This document shows positions 7,831 to 17,488 of a stretch of DNA of 46,687 nucleotides, piece by piece; within the stretch, counting starts at the first letter, position 1; every line of letters begins with the position of its first letter. This stretch comes from CAILUF01 sp964505265 (GTDB lineage: Bacteria; Pseudomonadota; Alphaproteobacteria; Rickettsiales; UBA1997), in the NCBI GenBank assembly GCA_964505265.1, contig CAZDGN010000014.1:1-46687 (forward strand). The letters run 5' to 3'. The notes beneath the pieces are model-generated. The model did no database searches. It saw nothing but the letters and a program-made list of their open reading frames with translations, and was not told where the DNA came from. Made by a program: the position numbers and the translations under genes.

Positions 7831-8853
7831 ATGAACAAATCTGAAAAACTAGAAAAATTAACAAAGATCATTGTTATTTCTATATCTACTTTAGCTTTAA
7901 TAACTCTTTTTTTTATGATAAACACTGATACAGCAGATAAGCCATTAGTAATTTATGTAGCAGAAAATGATCACGGTGATATGTCTTATGGCTCTTTAAT
8001 TGAGAAAATTATAAAAGATTGTCAGGAAAAAGGTTTAAGCACCAAAACATTTTCTGAATTTTCTTCGCAAACTGCAAAATCTCAAAAACAAATACCACGA
8101 ACACCAGATTTAATGAATTTAACAAACAGTCAAGAAAACATTGAAAAAACCGCAAAATTTTTAGATAGCCAATTTATTTCGATGGGAAATATTCAAGCTA
8201 GAATTTCGATGTGGAACGATACCCAAAAAAGACTTCCAGCAGGCACAACACCAGATCAATTATTTTTATCTCTTAAAAGTAATGTCGATAATCCTGAATT
8301 GCATAGACTAATGGAAGATGATTTAAAAACTGGTGCAATATCTGGAGCAAATAAAATTGGTGATTTGGAAAATTTTTATGCACATTGGCGTAGTGTTCTT
8401 CATTACAAGCAAACTCATGAAGAAATGGCTAAAGATGTGAGGAATAATTTGCAAACTAAAGGAAATGCAGATGTAATTATAATAGTAGCAGGAAGTCCTC
8501 ATCTTCCTGGCTTAAATCAACAGCTTCATGAATTTAGAGATTCATCTAAAATTGTGGTTGGAAACTTCCCTCAAGGTTTAGACCCGCTTAATAATTTAAT
8601 ATATAGCGGTTCACCAGAATTCGTTGCTGGTATTGGAAAAATTATTAGCTTCGAAGTTGACTTAGATAAGAAAGAAGCCATAGTTCCTTATATTATAAAA
8701 AGAATGATTGATGAAAAATCAGAATCCAAAGCAAAATCCCAAAAACATAAAATTGATGCGCTTGATCTTGACAAAAAACCATCAGCGAGCACAGAAAAAA
8801 GCTATTTCGAAAAGATGATTGGCACTAGTAGAGGTGGATCTCACGAGGTATAA
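7831..8853 (+). CDS. Membrane-anchored protein of unknown family (ChaN/EreA-like motifs possible)
   Basis: This is a 340-residue protein. Residues about 11-31 form one hydrophobic segment (an anchor or uncleaved signal), followed by a soluble domain. Two conserved spots stand out: VIYVAENDHGDMSYG (about 40-54) and VIIIVAGSPHLPGLN (about 215-229). The spacing of E-x-x-H and a later H recalls the ChaN/EreA/Tiki metal- or haem-binding fold, but this is only a motif-level hint. The C-terminus is basic, with a tail EKMIGTSRGGSHEV that recurs in a pseudogene at 12146-13039 and a fragment at 18553-18649. The function is unknown. The gene stands alone; its 3' flank is also shared with the 18.6-kb fragment. 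Confidence 0.7.
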   Translation: MNKSEKLEKLTKIIVISISTLALITLFFMINTDTADKPLVIYVAENDHGDMSYGSLIEKIIKDCQEKGLSTKTFSEFSSQTAKSQKQIPRTPDLMNLTNSQENIEKTAKFLDSQFISMGNIQARISMWNDTQKRLPAGTTPDQLFLSLKSNVDNPELHRLMEDDLKTGAISGANKIGDLENFYAHWRSVLHYKQTHEEMAKDVRNNLQTKGNADVIIIVAGSPHLPGLNQQLHEFRDSSKIVVGNFPQGLDPLNNLIYSGSPEFVAGIGKIISFEVDLDKKEAIVPYIIKRMIDEKSESKAKSQKHKIDALDLDKKPSASTEKSYFEKMIGTSRGGSHEV

Positions 8854-9119
8854 TAAAATTAAATTAAAATCGTTTTTTTCATAATTTTATCTTTAAAAAG
8901 CTAAAAGCGATGTTATCAAACTTTGACTTCATGGGGGGGTAGAGGGTGATGAGACTGCTAATTTTGTCAACGAAAAAAATTAACGATTTATTTTTCTTTA
9001 AGGGTATGATTTTTTCAAGAAAATTGATTGATTAATCAATAAGGGGTTTTTTAAGATATTTAAAGAAATTGAATCAAGATATTAAATTCAAAATTTTAAA
9101 TTTTAATCTGTAAATTCTG
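8854..9119. other. Intergenic spacer with a MITE end fragment
   Basis: The first 80 bases (to about 8935) match the flank of the gene fragment at 18650-18720. GAGGGTGATGAGACTGCTAA (about 8942-8961) is a remnant of the right end of MITE family 1, and the same piece occurs near 19077. The rest is AT-rich with nothing recognisable. Confidence 0.5.
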
Positions 9120-10013
9120 ATGTTACCATCTTTTAATTAGCTTATTGAGCCAGTTCTTAAGCTAATCTCTAGCAATCCTTTAACAAGAAAAAAAGCTACT
9201 TGTGAACTTCAAAAAAATTTAAAAATTTCGCAACAACAAATGGATCAAAAAACTAATTCAGGTACATTCATTTTTGAAAATAGGGTTGCCTGGGCTTTTA
9301 CATATTTAACTAAGGCCGAATATATTAAAAAAACCGATAAAAAAGCTTATTATGAAATTACTGATTTAGGGGTTTGTGCTCTTCAAGATTCTATAAAAAA
9401 TAATTGCAAAATTGATAAAACTTACTTGGAAGAAAATGCCCAAAATTATTTCGATAATTGGAGAGTTAATAAAGTTGAAAAGGGTCAAATTCCTTCAAAA
9501 ATCCAAGATAATTCAAGGGATGATGAAGTTGCAGTTAATATGAATCTTGAAGAAAGTATTGATGAATTTAATGCGCAATTTGAAATCGAATTGCTTGAAA
9601 AAATAAAAAGTTTAACTTGGCAAGAATTTGAGGATTTGTGTTCTAGGTTAATAGAAAAAATGGGATATGGGGTTGCTTCAACAAGAACCGTAAGACAAAG
9701 CGACGGTGGAATAGATGGTGAAATTCTAGAAGATGAGCTTGGCATTAAAGGGGTAATTTATATTCAAGCGAAAAAATTTGATAGTAACAATGTTGGAGTA
9801 AGTGAGATTAAAAGTTTTCTTCGTACCATAAAAGATAATAAGGGAATTTTTATAACAACTGCTGACTTTGCTAAAGAAGCCAAGAATGAAGCAAAGCCAT
9901 ATCGCGGAAGAGTTGTGTTAATTAATAAAAATGATCTCATAAAATATTGCAAAAAATACCAAATTAAATGCGTAAAGCAAACTATTGATATTTTTAAATT
10001 GATTGAAAATTAA
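9120..10013 (+). pseudogene. Mrr-type restriction endonuclease with an amber stop at codon 7
   Basis: ATG at 9120 begins MLPSFN, then TAG (9138-9140), then in the same frame LIEPVLKLISSNPLTRKKAT...FENRVAWAFTYLTKAEYI, a typical Mrr N-terminal winged-helix domain. The C-terminal part is the Mrr catalytic domain of PD-(D/E)XK type: LTWQEFEDLCSRLIEKMGY, SDGGIDG and IYIQAKK, with the metal-binding Asp and the Q-x-K pair. Rejoined, the protein is about 297 residues, the normal size for Mrr, which cuts modified DNA. From the next ATG (9240) a 257-residue product lacking part of the N-terminal domain could still be made. The catalytic half shows no other damage, so the stop looks recent, or the gene may restart downstream. 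Confidence 0.75.
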
Positions 10014-10462
10014 AGATTCAAAACTGTTTTTTCTTGATTTTTTTCAAAGCAAAATCCCCTCCAACAAACCATAACCATAAATATTTATGAATTCAATTTT
10101 GATAGTGGTTGAGGCAGTTTTATTTTTAAAATTTTGTTGGTGTTTTTTAAGGAAAAATTAGTCTTTGATAATCATAAAAATATTAAAATATCAGCAAAAA
10201 ACTAAATGGTTTTTCTTAACTAAGGAAATGCTTGAGGATTTTATAATTCATGGCTTTTTTGTTTTTTTTCGATTGCAGGTTTAGAAAGAGTTTCGCCAGG
10301 TTTTAATATTGCATTTAAAATCAAAATTAACCTAGGTTTTTAGGGATTTAAAATCCAGTTTAGGAGCAAAAAATTACTAGTAAAAAAAATTTGGCAAAAA
10401 TTTTGATTAATTAAATTAAGTTAGGTAATAATAAAAATATTACTAAAATTAACTAATTTTTT
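10014..10462. other. Intergenic spacer, AT-rich
   Basis: No gene, clear repeat or RNA was seen. The stretch just before the next gene contains long A/T runs and should carry its promoter, but no convincing -35/-10 pair was identified. Confidence 0.4.
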
Positions 10463-11992
10463 ATGAAAACATTGCCAAGACTTACTGTGGATGCCAAAAG
10501 ATCAATAGCTGAAAAAATGCAAAATCAAAGCAGTACCGATGAAGCGATTATGGCTGAATATGGACAAATTTATAATTTAGATTCCGCAACCTTACAAGAA
10601 ATAAGAAAGTCAATTGAGAGATCAAATAGCACAACTGATATAAAGAGTCCCCAAGCTTTATCTGATGCAATGATTGCAACACCTACAATGGTGGATGAAG
10701 TAAATGTTGTTGGTGGTAATATTGCTAAAATGACATCAGTTGGCGAAATTGAATCTAGGGCTTTTGGCACCAAAATTCCGGGAGGGGATGAAAACATAAC
10801 CAACAAAACTCAAATAGGAATTGGTAGTGTTACCAAACTTTTTACCGCGGTTGCTCTTTTTAATATAATTGACAAAGAAAAACAAGGCGTTGCCAATAAT
10901 ACAATCTCAGCCGACCAAGAAAATTTTAAGGATGGGCTTGATACTAAATTATCAAATTTTATGGATAAATTATCGGCAAAATATCCCGAGTGCCAATATC
11001 TGCAAGAAATTCAAAAAATGCCTAATTATAAAGATATTTCTCTAAGAAATTTGCTGGAACATAGTGCTGGTTTGCATGGCAGAGATGATTTTGGTCTTGC
11101 AGTCAAACAATTGCAAGGCGCACCAATGCCAAATCCTGAAAATATTTTAGATCAACATACCCAAGAAAGCGAAAAATTTGGTAAGTATAAATATAATAAT
11201 TTGGGTTATGAATTGCTTGGAATGGTTATGAGCGTTGCCTCAAGCAAATCCTATGATGAAGTATTAAAAGATAATGTGATTGATAAATATCAACTCAAAG
11301 ATACTTCATTAAAAACTCAGCCATCTGATGATGTTGCTCAGGGTCGACTTCGTATAAGTAAGTTTGAATATAATGGTCAAATTTTTCCTGATCAATATAT
11401 GGGTTTTACCGATAACGGCAATTCAGTTTTTGCGGGCGGATTGATGTCTACTGGCGAAGATATGGCAAAATTCATACAAAAAACTTTTGCAGGCGATTCT
11501 TTTCAAAGTGAATATATGAAAGGCGAAATAGATAAAATGAAGGCTGGTCAGGGAGGTGTTGCAAGAGAAAGTGGTGGTCAATGCGTCAATGGTTTTAATT
11601 TTAAAGATGGAGTGCTTTCTCATCAAGGCGATAACGCCGATTCTAAAGCTGGAGCATATTTTGATATTTCTAAGGGTGAGGCTTCTGCCTTTGCTTTTAA
11701 TGGAGAAAATTTATCAGTAATGATTGCAAAAGAGGCTTTGGAATTACAAAAAGAAAAAGGTGAAATTGCTAGAGATGCAAAAATCGATGATAAGATAATT
11801 TCAGAAAAAATCCGTGAGCTCGACGCCAAGGGTTTTGATTTCAAAAAATTAAATGGCTTGATTGAAAATGGTGGTAAAATCACAGACATTGCAAAGCAAG
11901 TTGAAGAAGCTCCGCGTCAAGCATCATCTAAAGCTCAGGCTAGCCTATTAGAGACAATTTTGAGCAAAGGTATGGAAAGTCCAAGACGCTAA
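10463..11992 (+). CDS. Serine hydrolase of the beta-lactamase / class C superfamily
   Basis: This is a 509-residue protein. The acylation motif S-x-x-K is GSVTK (S122-K125) inside IGIGSVTKLFTAVALF. The second motif is Y-N-N (244-246) in YKYNNLGYELLG, where class C enzymes have Y-S/A-N. The third is H-x-G (HQG, 387-389), as in family VIII esterases rather than K-T-G. It therefore probably hydrolyses or transfers esters or D-amino-acid peptides; activity on beta-lactams is unproven. Unusually, there is no signal peptide. An extra 90-residue, mostly helical N-terminal region precedes the domain and a charged helical tail of about 80 residues follows it. A cytoplasmic enzyme or a secreted effector are both possible. 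Confidence 0.8.
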   Translation: MKTLPRLTVDAKRSIAEKMQNQSSTDEAIMAEYGQIYNLDSATLQEIRKSIERSNSTTDIKSPQALSDAMIATPTMVDEVNVVGGNIAKMTSVGEIESRAFGTKIPGGDENITNKTQIGIGSVTKLFTAVALFNIIDKEKQGVANNTISADQENFKDGLDTKLSNFMDKLSAKYPECQYLQEIQKMPNYKDISLRNLLEHSAGLHGRDDFGLAVKQLQGAPMPNPENILDQHTQESEKFGKYKYNNLGYELLGMVMSVASSKSYDEVLKDNVIDKYQLKDTSLKTQPSDDVAQGRLRISKFEYNGQIFPDQYMGFTDNGNSVFAGGLMSTGEDMAKFIQKTFAGDSFQSEYMKGEIDKMKAGQGGVARESGGQCVNGFNFKDGVLSHQGDNADSKAGAYFDISKGEASAFAFNGENLSVMIAKEALELQKEKGEIARDAKIDDKIISEKIRELDAKGFDFKKLNGLIENGGKITDIAKQVEEAPRQASSKAQASLLETILSKGMESPRR

Positions 11993-12145
11993 GCCTTAGG
12001 CAACGGGGTTAAAATCGAACAAAAATTTTATTTATGCGATTATTTATTTAAATTTATCAATAATATTTGTTAAAATCCTAGTATTGAATTTATAAATAAT
12101 AATTTCCTTTTCATAAAAAACAAAAATTCATAAAAAATAAATTCT

Positions 12146-13039
12146 ATGAAGAAGCCCTTACTAATTTTTATAGCTGAAGACAATCATACAGACACATCAT
12201 ATCCAAAAATTGCTGAAAAAATAATTAAAAGGTGCGATGACTTAGGGTTAGAGATAAAAGTTTTTTTAAGAATTTGGAAACAAAGAAAAGGGTTGGGGTA
12301 GCGAAGATGAAAAATCTAAGGTTGGGTATTTTAAAGAAGATGCTATAAACCAAACTGTAAATCAAAGAGCAATTTTAGATTGGTAGTGTTTTTGATAGAT
12401 TTACTATATTGATTCCGCAAGCTCAGGCTCAATTTAGAGATGGCATAACTCCGTCTGAGATTTATGAGTTAAGAAAAGGATTTATCGACAATCCCGAAAC
12501 CAGAGAATTATTGGAACAAGAGATTGCCTTAAGGAAGCAGATCGGTAAGGATGTCGATGGGAAAGATTTTTGGGACAAAGTGAATAAAAATGCTTTTGTA
12601 CAAAAAACAACTCATGAAATAATGGCTGAAGATGCCAAAAAAAACTTAATGGCCAAGAGGATGTGTTGATAATTATAGCGGGAGCCCCTCATATTTATGG
12701 ATTAAATAAAGAATTGGGCTTAACTTTTGATGGCAGTGTGAAGTTGGTAGTTGCTAATTTTGAAAAGTTTACACTAGACCCTTGCAATTTAGAATCCATT
12801 GAAAATGCTAAAATGAAATCTGGGAAAAAATCTTGTGAAATGGTAGGAGCTGTTGTGGGATTTGATCGGGAAAAAATTGAGATTCCAAAAGTGGTTGATG
12901 ATGAGATATTAAAGCAAGCACAAATGAAGCGACAGCCAATTGATGCACTTTATCTCCCAAAAAACCATCAGCAAGTGTAGAAAAAAGCCACATCGAAAAG
13001 ATGATTGGCACCAGTAGAGGTGGATCTCGCGAGGTATAA
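12146..13039 (+). pseudogene. Frameshifted paralogue of the 7831-8853 protein
   Basis: ATG at 12146 opens KKPLLIFIAEDNHTDTSYPKI, matching residues 38-60 of the intact gene; the membrane anchor is absent. The frame stops at TAG near 12298 and resumes in other frames (IGSVFDRFTILIPQAQAQFRDG, THEIMAEDAKKNL, then VLIIIAGAPHIYGLN). It shifts once more near 12955, ending KPSASVEKSHIEKMIGTSRG and then GSREV. At least three frameshifts or stops are needed to rejoin it. Two sizeable open pieces remain (12409-12669 and 12663-12980), but neither is likely to be functional. Confidence 0.8.
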
Positions 13040-13055
13040 TAGTTTGAATTTAAAC

Positions 13056-14228
13056 TGACACTCTGTAAAATCGTTAACAAATAACAACTAAAAATTTACA
13101 GGAGTATTTATGTCAACATTAACACAAAAAATAATCAAACCAAAACTAGGATTATTAGAACTAGCAAAGCAATTAGGCAATGTATCTCTAGCTTGCAAAG
13201 TAATGGGCTATTGCAGAGATACATTTTATCGTTTTTCTGAACTTTACGAAGCTGGTGGTGAAGCAGCTTTACAAGAAATCAGTCGCAAGAAACCAATTAT
13301 TAAAAATCGAGTTCCTGAATATATTGAGAAGGCCGTAACTGATTTAGCAATTGAATTTCCAGCTTTTGGCCAACTTCGTGCGAGTAATGAATTAAAGTTA
13401 AAAGGAATTCTAATATCTCCTGCTGGAGTTCGTTCAGTCTGGCTTCGCAATGATTTAGAAAATTTTCAAAAAAGATTAAAGGCACTTGAGGCTAAAGTTA
13501 ATCAAGAAGGAATTATTTTAATTGAAGAGCAAATTGCTGCTTTGGAAAAAATCAAAGATACCAAAGAAGCTCACGGAGAAATTGAAACTCATCATCCTGG
13601 ATTTCTTGGATCTCAAGATACTTACCTTGTAGGAACTGTTAAAGGGATTGGCAGAATATATCAGCAGACTTTTATTGATACTTATTCACGAGTAGCAATT
13701 GTTAAACTTTATACTGATAAATCAGCTATTTCTGCTGCTGATACTTTAAATGATAAAGTGATTCCGTTTTTTGAAAAAGAAAATATTAAACTTCATCGAA
13801 TTCTTACTGATCGAGGAACTGAATATTGCGGCAAGCCTCAAGATCATGCTTATTAGCCTTATCTTGGCATTGAAGATATTGATCATTCTAAAACAAAAGT
13901 TAGACATCCTCAAACTAATGGAATTTGTGAGAGATTTCACAGAACTATGCAAGATGAGTGTTATAATATTTTGTTTAGAAAAAAGCTCTACAGCAAGCTA
14001 GATGAACTTCAAACTGATGTTGATGAGTGGATTAGAAAATATAATTATGAAAGACCTCATTCTGGGAAATATTGTTATGGAAAAACTCCATATCAAACTT
14101 TTTTGGAAAGCAAACATATCGCAATTGAAAAAACTATTGACGAAAATAGTAAAATAAACGATAATAAAAAGAAATTTCTGATAGTTTAAATTGTTAGAAT
14201 TTTTACTGTCAGAAATTATGGAGTGTCA
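13056..14228 (+). mobile_element. IS481-type insertion sequence
   Basis: The 1173-bp element is bounded by inverted TGACACTC ends (13056-13063 and the complement at 14221-14228), with weaker matching further in (TGTAAAAT against CATAATTT). It carries one transposase gene. No clean target duplication is visible in the flanks. It landed just behind the frameshifted pseudogene, without obviously interrupting a gene. Confidence 0.8.
13110..14189 (+). pseudogene. IS481-type transposase with one in-frame amber codon
   Basis: ATG at 13110 opens a helix-turn-helix region (LGNVSLACKVMGYCRDTFYR), a second HTH segment and the rve-type catalytic core. The acidic triad is visible: Asp in SQDTYLVGTVKG, Asp in ILTDRGTEYCG, and Glu in NGICERFHRT. 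TAG at 13854-13856 follows QDHAY, where relatives have Gln or Glu. The same frame then runs on for 111 codons (PYLGIEDIDHSKTKVRHPQT...) to a normal C-terminus. Full length would be about 359 residues, normal for the family. One CAG-to-TAG or GAG-to-TAG change explains the damage. The product made before the stop lacks the catalytic Glu and should be inactive. Confidence 0.85.
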
Positions 14229-14315
14229 GATGAAGTTTGAGCTATTACACCTAAAAACACTTTTTGTAAAATGCTTTTAAGAATGGTTATAACTTTCTTC
14301 TGTCAACTTTTTAAG

Positions 14316-15233
14316 TTATTTTAAAAAAAACAGCATTATTAACACAAAGATCATACAAATTAAATACTTTATCCATTTAGAAATTTTTAAAATCAAATCT
14401 TCAATAATTTTTGAATCATAATCTTTATTTGAAATTTTTGAATCAGAATTTTTTTCATTATAAATTTCTAATTCTCTGAAATTTGCTGAAAGTCGAATGG
14501 GGCTTTGGTAATTGAAATTTGACTCAAAATAAATATTAAACTCATTTACATAACCAAGTCTCAAAATATCAGTTTTATTATCGCCATTTGTATCAATTAT
14601 ATGATCCTTGGTTAATACTTTTATTTTATGAGTATCAATTGACGGAGACCAATATGAATAAAAACCATTTACACCTCCCAATCTTAGTCTAATTTTATCT
14701 AATTTTTTTGATTCAATCAGTTCAACAATTTCAGCAAATCTTTTTTCATTAAGAAAAACATACAAATATAATGAATCTGGTAATTCTAAATCATCATGCT
14801 TTGTTTCAATGATACCAGTTAATTCACACCACTCCTCTTCTTGACTTAAATTTGAAATAATTTTTAAATCAAATAACTCTTTGACTTCTTTTGAAGAATT
14901 TTGATGAATAATAATTTCAAATTTATTTATTTCTCTATCAGTTCCAAACATTGAATATTTAATCAAATGGTTATCTGGTTTTAAAGATCCTCTAATTTCG
15001 ATATTATCAATAGTTCTATTTTTAGTAAAAACTAAATTTTCATTATACTCTTTTTCAATGTTTATCTCTCTATAAACTATAAATGATCGAGTTAAAAAAT
15101 AAATAGAGTGTCTAAATGGAATATAATCATCACCCACTTTATTATTATTAATTTCATTTAAACACCACTTATACAAATTATTAAATTTAGTGTTTATGTT
15201 TAATGAAATTTTTCTATCAAATCTATATTCCAT
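14316..15233 (-). CDS. Tail-anchored protein of unknown function, divergent from the Zorya-like operon
   Basis: This is a 305-residue protein with no recognised domain. Most of it looks like mixed beta structure, and the end (about 285-303, IKYLICMIFVLIMLFFLK) is one hydrophobic helix with almost nothing after it, so it is probably held in the membrane by its C-terminus with the rest in the cytoplasm. The start MEYRFDRKIS follows AT-rich DNA. It is transcribed away from the ZorA-like gene across a 340-bp shared region. It may be an accessory gene of the defence locus or simply a neighbour. Confidence 0.6.
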   Translation of the reverse strand: MEYRFDRKISLNINTKFNNLYKWCLNEINNNKVGDDYIPFRHSIYFLTRSFIVYREINIEKEYNENLVFTKNRTIDNIEIRGSLKPDNHLIKYSMFGTDREINKFEIIIHQNSSKEVKELFDLKIISNLSQEEEWCELTGIIETKHDDLELPDSLYLYVFLNEKRFAEIVELIESKKLDKIRLRLGGVNGFYSYWSPSIDTHKIKVLTKDHIIDTNGDNKTDILRLGYVNEFNIYFESNFNYQSPIRLSANFRELEIYNEKNSDSKISNKDYDSKIIEDLILKISKWIKYLICMIFVLIMLFFLK

Positions 15234-15573
15234 ATCAAACTTTTAATTAATTTTTTTAAAAATGTCTAAATAATTTGAGACATAGTAATTAATTTAACCA
15301 ATAAAAACAATAAAAAAACTTCAATTAAATATTGCAGTTTATGACATAAAAACTTTTTTTAGATTTAATATTAACCTGCTAAAATAAATTCAATTCAAAA
15401 ATCACAGCAGAGCTTCAAATTGATTGATTTATAAGATCATTTTAATTTTATTTTTAAAAAAAATGAAATGAAAAAAATTGCAAAACTTAAAATTGCTATT
15501 AAAATTATTTAAAGTGAAACCAAATTTTTTTTAAGACACCACCTAGTTTTTTAACAAATTATTTTTTCTAGGA
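15234..15573. promoter_or_regulatory. Divergent promoter region with a palindrome
   Basis: This 340-bp AT-rich gap separates two diverging genes and should contain both promoters. ATGTCT at 15262-15267 and AGACAT at 15278-15283 form an inverted pair around AAATAATTTG, shaped like an operator. A CCTAG...CTAGG pair (15542-15572) directly precedes the ZorA-like start codon and includes the only purine-rich stretch near it. No consensus -35/-10 pair was seen. Confidence 0.3.
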
Positions 15574-16764
15574 ATGGATAGATATTCTACAATTTTTGGT
15601 TTGCCAATCGAAACTTTCGTGTTTGTTTTAATGATTGGTTTTCTGGCACTTTACTTTTGCTTTATCAGAAAATTTGATTCACATGTTGTAACCAAAGCTC
15701 CTGCAATTCTTACTACTTCTGGAATATTTGCTACATTTTTAGGAATTGCTATTGGTTTATTTGATTTTGATGCAAAAAATGTTGCCGAAGGAGTTCCAAA
15801 GCTTTTAAATGGAATTAAAACAGCTGTTTGGGCTTCAGTTGTTGGTATTTTAGGAGCGGTTTTTATAAAGCTTAAAGACTTCTTTCGTGGGCATGAAGAG
15901 GTATCAGAAACCGAAGGTTCTACAATCGATGATTTGGCTTCTCACCTAATTTCTCTTCAAAAATCAATAGCCGGAAATGATGATTCTACGCTTTTAAATC
16001 AACTTAAGCTTATTCGACAAGATTCAAATGATAGAATGGATAAAATTAATAAGTCATTGTTAGATTTTTATGAAAAAGTTGCTGATAATAATTCTAAGGC
16101 TTTAATTGAAGCACTAAAGGAGGTTATAAAAGATTTTAATACAAAAATTAATGAACAATTTGGTGAAAATTTTAAACAACTAAATGAAGCTGTTGGAAAA
16201 ATATTGATTTGGCAAGAAAAGTATAAAAATGATATGCAAATTATGATTGAGCAACAATCAATTACCACAAAGAATATGTCTGATGCTGTAATCAGATATG
16301 ATGAAATATTGAGTAATACTTCAAAATTTACCGACACGGCGGAAAATCTTTCAAAAATTATTAATGCATTAGAGCTTCAAAGAAATCAATTAAAAGATTC
16401 TTTATCTTCCCTTGCTAACCTTCTTGATCGTGCCGGATCGGGTATTCCAAAGCTTGAAGAAAAAATTTTGGAAATGACCCAGCAAATTTCTAGCTCGGTA
16501 TCATCATGTCAAAATGATTTGAAGAATGTTTTGATTGAGGGAATTAGAATTTCCAATGACGATTTTAATAAGAATATCAAATCTTTGGTTGAGCAAACTA
16601 AAGAACAAATTTTGGTTCTTGATAAAGCGTTAAGCGATGAATTAACAAAATCTTTGGAAAGTTTTGGAAGACAAATGGCGGCCCTATCTGAAAAATTTGC
16701 AAATGATTATATGCCAATTACCGAAGGACTTCAAAGGGTTTTGAAAATTGGTAAAATTGATTAG
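15574..16764 (+). CDS. zorA: ZorA-like MotA/ExbB-type motor protein
   Basis: This is a 396-residue protein. Three hydrophobic segments lie near the N-terminus: about 13-31, then 43-62 (APAILTTSGIFATFLGIAIG) and 82-99 (KTAVWASVVGILGAVFIK). The second and third match the paired MotA/TolQ/ExbB helices that form the ion-driven stator. From about 100 to the end it is long helical coiled coil, as in the cytoplasmic tail of ZorA. ZorA and ZorB form a proton-driven membrane motor in Zorya anti-phage systems. It is the first gene of a tight operon, 7 bp from the next gene. The combination with a MotB/OmpA-like gene and an HNH gene makes the Zorya reading more likely than flagellar or Tol-Pal. Confidence 0.8.
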   Translation: MDRYSTIFGLPIETFVFVLMIGFLALYFCFIRKFDSHVVTKAPAILTTSGIFATFLGIAIGLFDFDAKNVAEGVPKLLNGIKTAVWASVVGILGAVFIKLKDFFRGHEEVSETEGSTIDDLASHLISLQKSIAGNDDSTLLNQLKLIRQDSNDRMDKINKSLLDFYEKVADNNSKALIEALKEVIKDFNTKINEQFGENFKQLNEAVGKILIWQEKYKNDMQIMIEQQSITTKNMSDAVIRYDEILSNTSKFTDTAENLSKIINALELQRNQLKDSLSSLANLLDRAGSGIPKLEEKILEMTQQISSSVSSCQNDLKNVLIEGIRISNDDFNKNIKSLVEQTKEQILVLDKALSDELTKSLESFGRQMAALSEKFANDYMPITEGLQRVLKIGKID

Positions 16765-16771
16765 TTAAAAA

Positions 16772-17488
16772 ATGACCAAAAAACAAAAATTTTTAGAAAG
16801 CTCATCTCATTATATTGAGGATCAATGGATTTCATTGAGTGATTTAATGACTGGTCTCATGATGATATTTATGTTAATAGCTGTTTCATATATGTTGAAA
16901 GTGGAATCTGATCAAAGTAAAATTAGAGAGATTGCTATTTTATATAATGATTTGCGTATTAAACTTTACGAAGATTTAAATAAGGAGTTTGAAAAAGATT
17001 TAAATAAATGGGGAGCGGAATTTGATACTAAATTAACTCTAAGATTTAAAGAACCTGAGGTGCTTTTTGAAACGGGTAAAGATGAGTTAAATCCAAAATT
17101 TAAAGAAATTTTAAATAATTTCTTTCCTAGATATTTAAAAATAATTACCTCTGAAAAATACAAAAGCTCTATTCAAGAAATAAGAATAGAAGGTCATACA
17201 TCAAGCATATGGAATGATACATCTACTCCTCAAGAAGCATATTTTTTTAATATGGCTCTATCTCAAGCCAGAACAAGAAGTGCATTACAATTTATTCTTG
17301 GATTAAATGAGGTTAAGCAAGATTCTCAATGGATAAAACAACATGTAACCGCAAATGGTTTATCATCCTCTAAGCCAATTATTGAATCTGACGGCTCTGA
17401 AAACAAGAAAAAATCACAGAGAGTTGAATTTAGAATAATTACAGATTCTGAGGCAAAAATGGCAAAAATTACTGAATCAATAGAATGA
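16772..17488 (+). CDS. zorB: ZorB-like MotB/OmpA-domain motor protein
   Basis: This is a 238-residue protein. After a short cytoplasmic start comes one membrane helix, SLSDLMTGLMMIFMLIAVSY (about 21-40), with Asp24 at its beginning, the position of the proton-carrying Asp of MotB and ZorB. Then comes a linker and an OmpA-like peptidoglycan-binding domain with IRIEGHTSS (about 134-142), SQARTRSALQFI (about 162-173) and the closing NKKKSQRVEFRII. It is the partner of the upstream ZorA-like protein. Its last four bases overlap the next start (ATGA), so the two are translationally coupled. Confidence 0.82.
   Translation: MTKKQKFLESSSHYIEDQWISLSDLMTGLMMIFMLIAVSYMLKVESDQSKIREIAILYNDLRIKLYEDLNKEFEKDLNKWGAEFDTKLTLRFKEPEVLFETGKDELNPKFKEILNNFFPRYLKIITSEKYKSSIQEIRIEGHTSSIWNDTSTPQEAYFFNMALSQARTRSALQFILGLNEVKQDSQWIKQHVTANGLSSSKPIIESDGSENKKKSQRVEFRIITDSEAKMAKITESIE

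Noticed and set aside
13854..13856. Genome-wide reassignment of TAG to an amino acid
   Set aside because: TAG ends several apparently normal genes in the window (343, 3962, 19190-19192).
15574..17488. Flagellar or Tol-Pal motor genes
   Set aside because: There are no flagellar or tolA/tolB/pal genes nearby, the MotA-like protein has a long coiled-coil tail, and an HNH gene is coupled.
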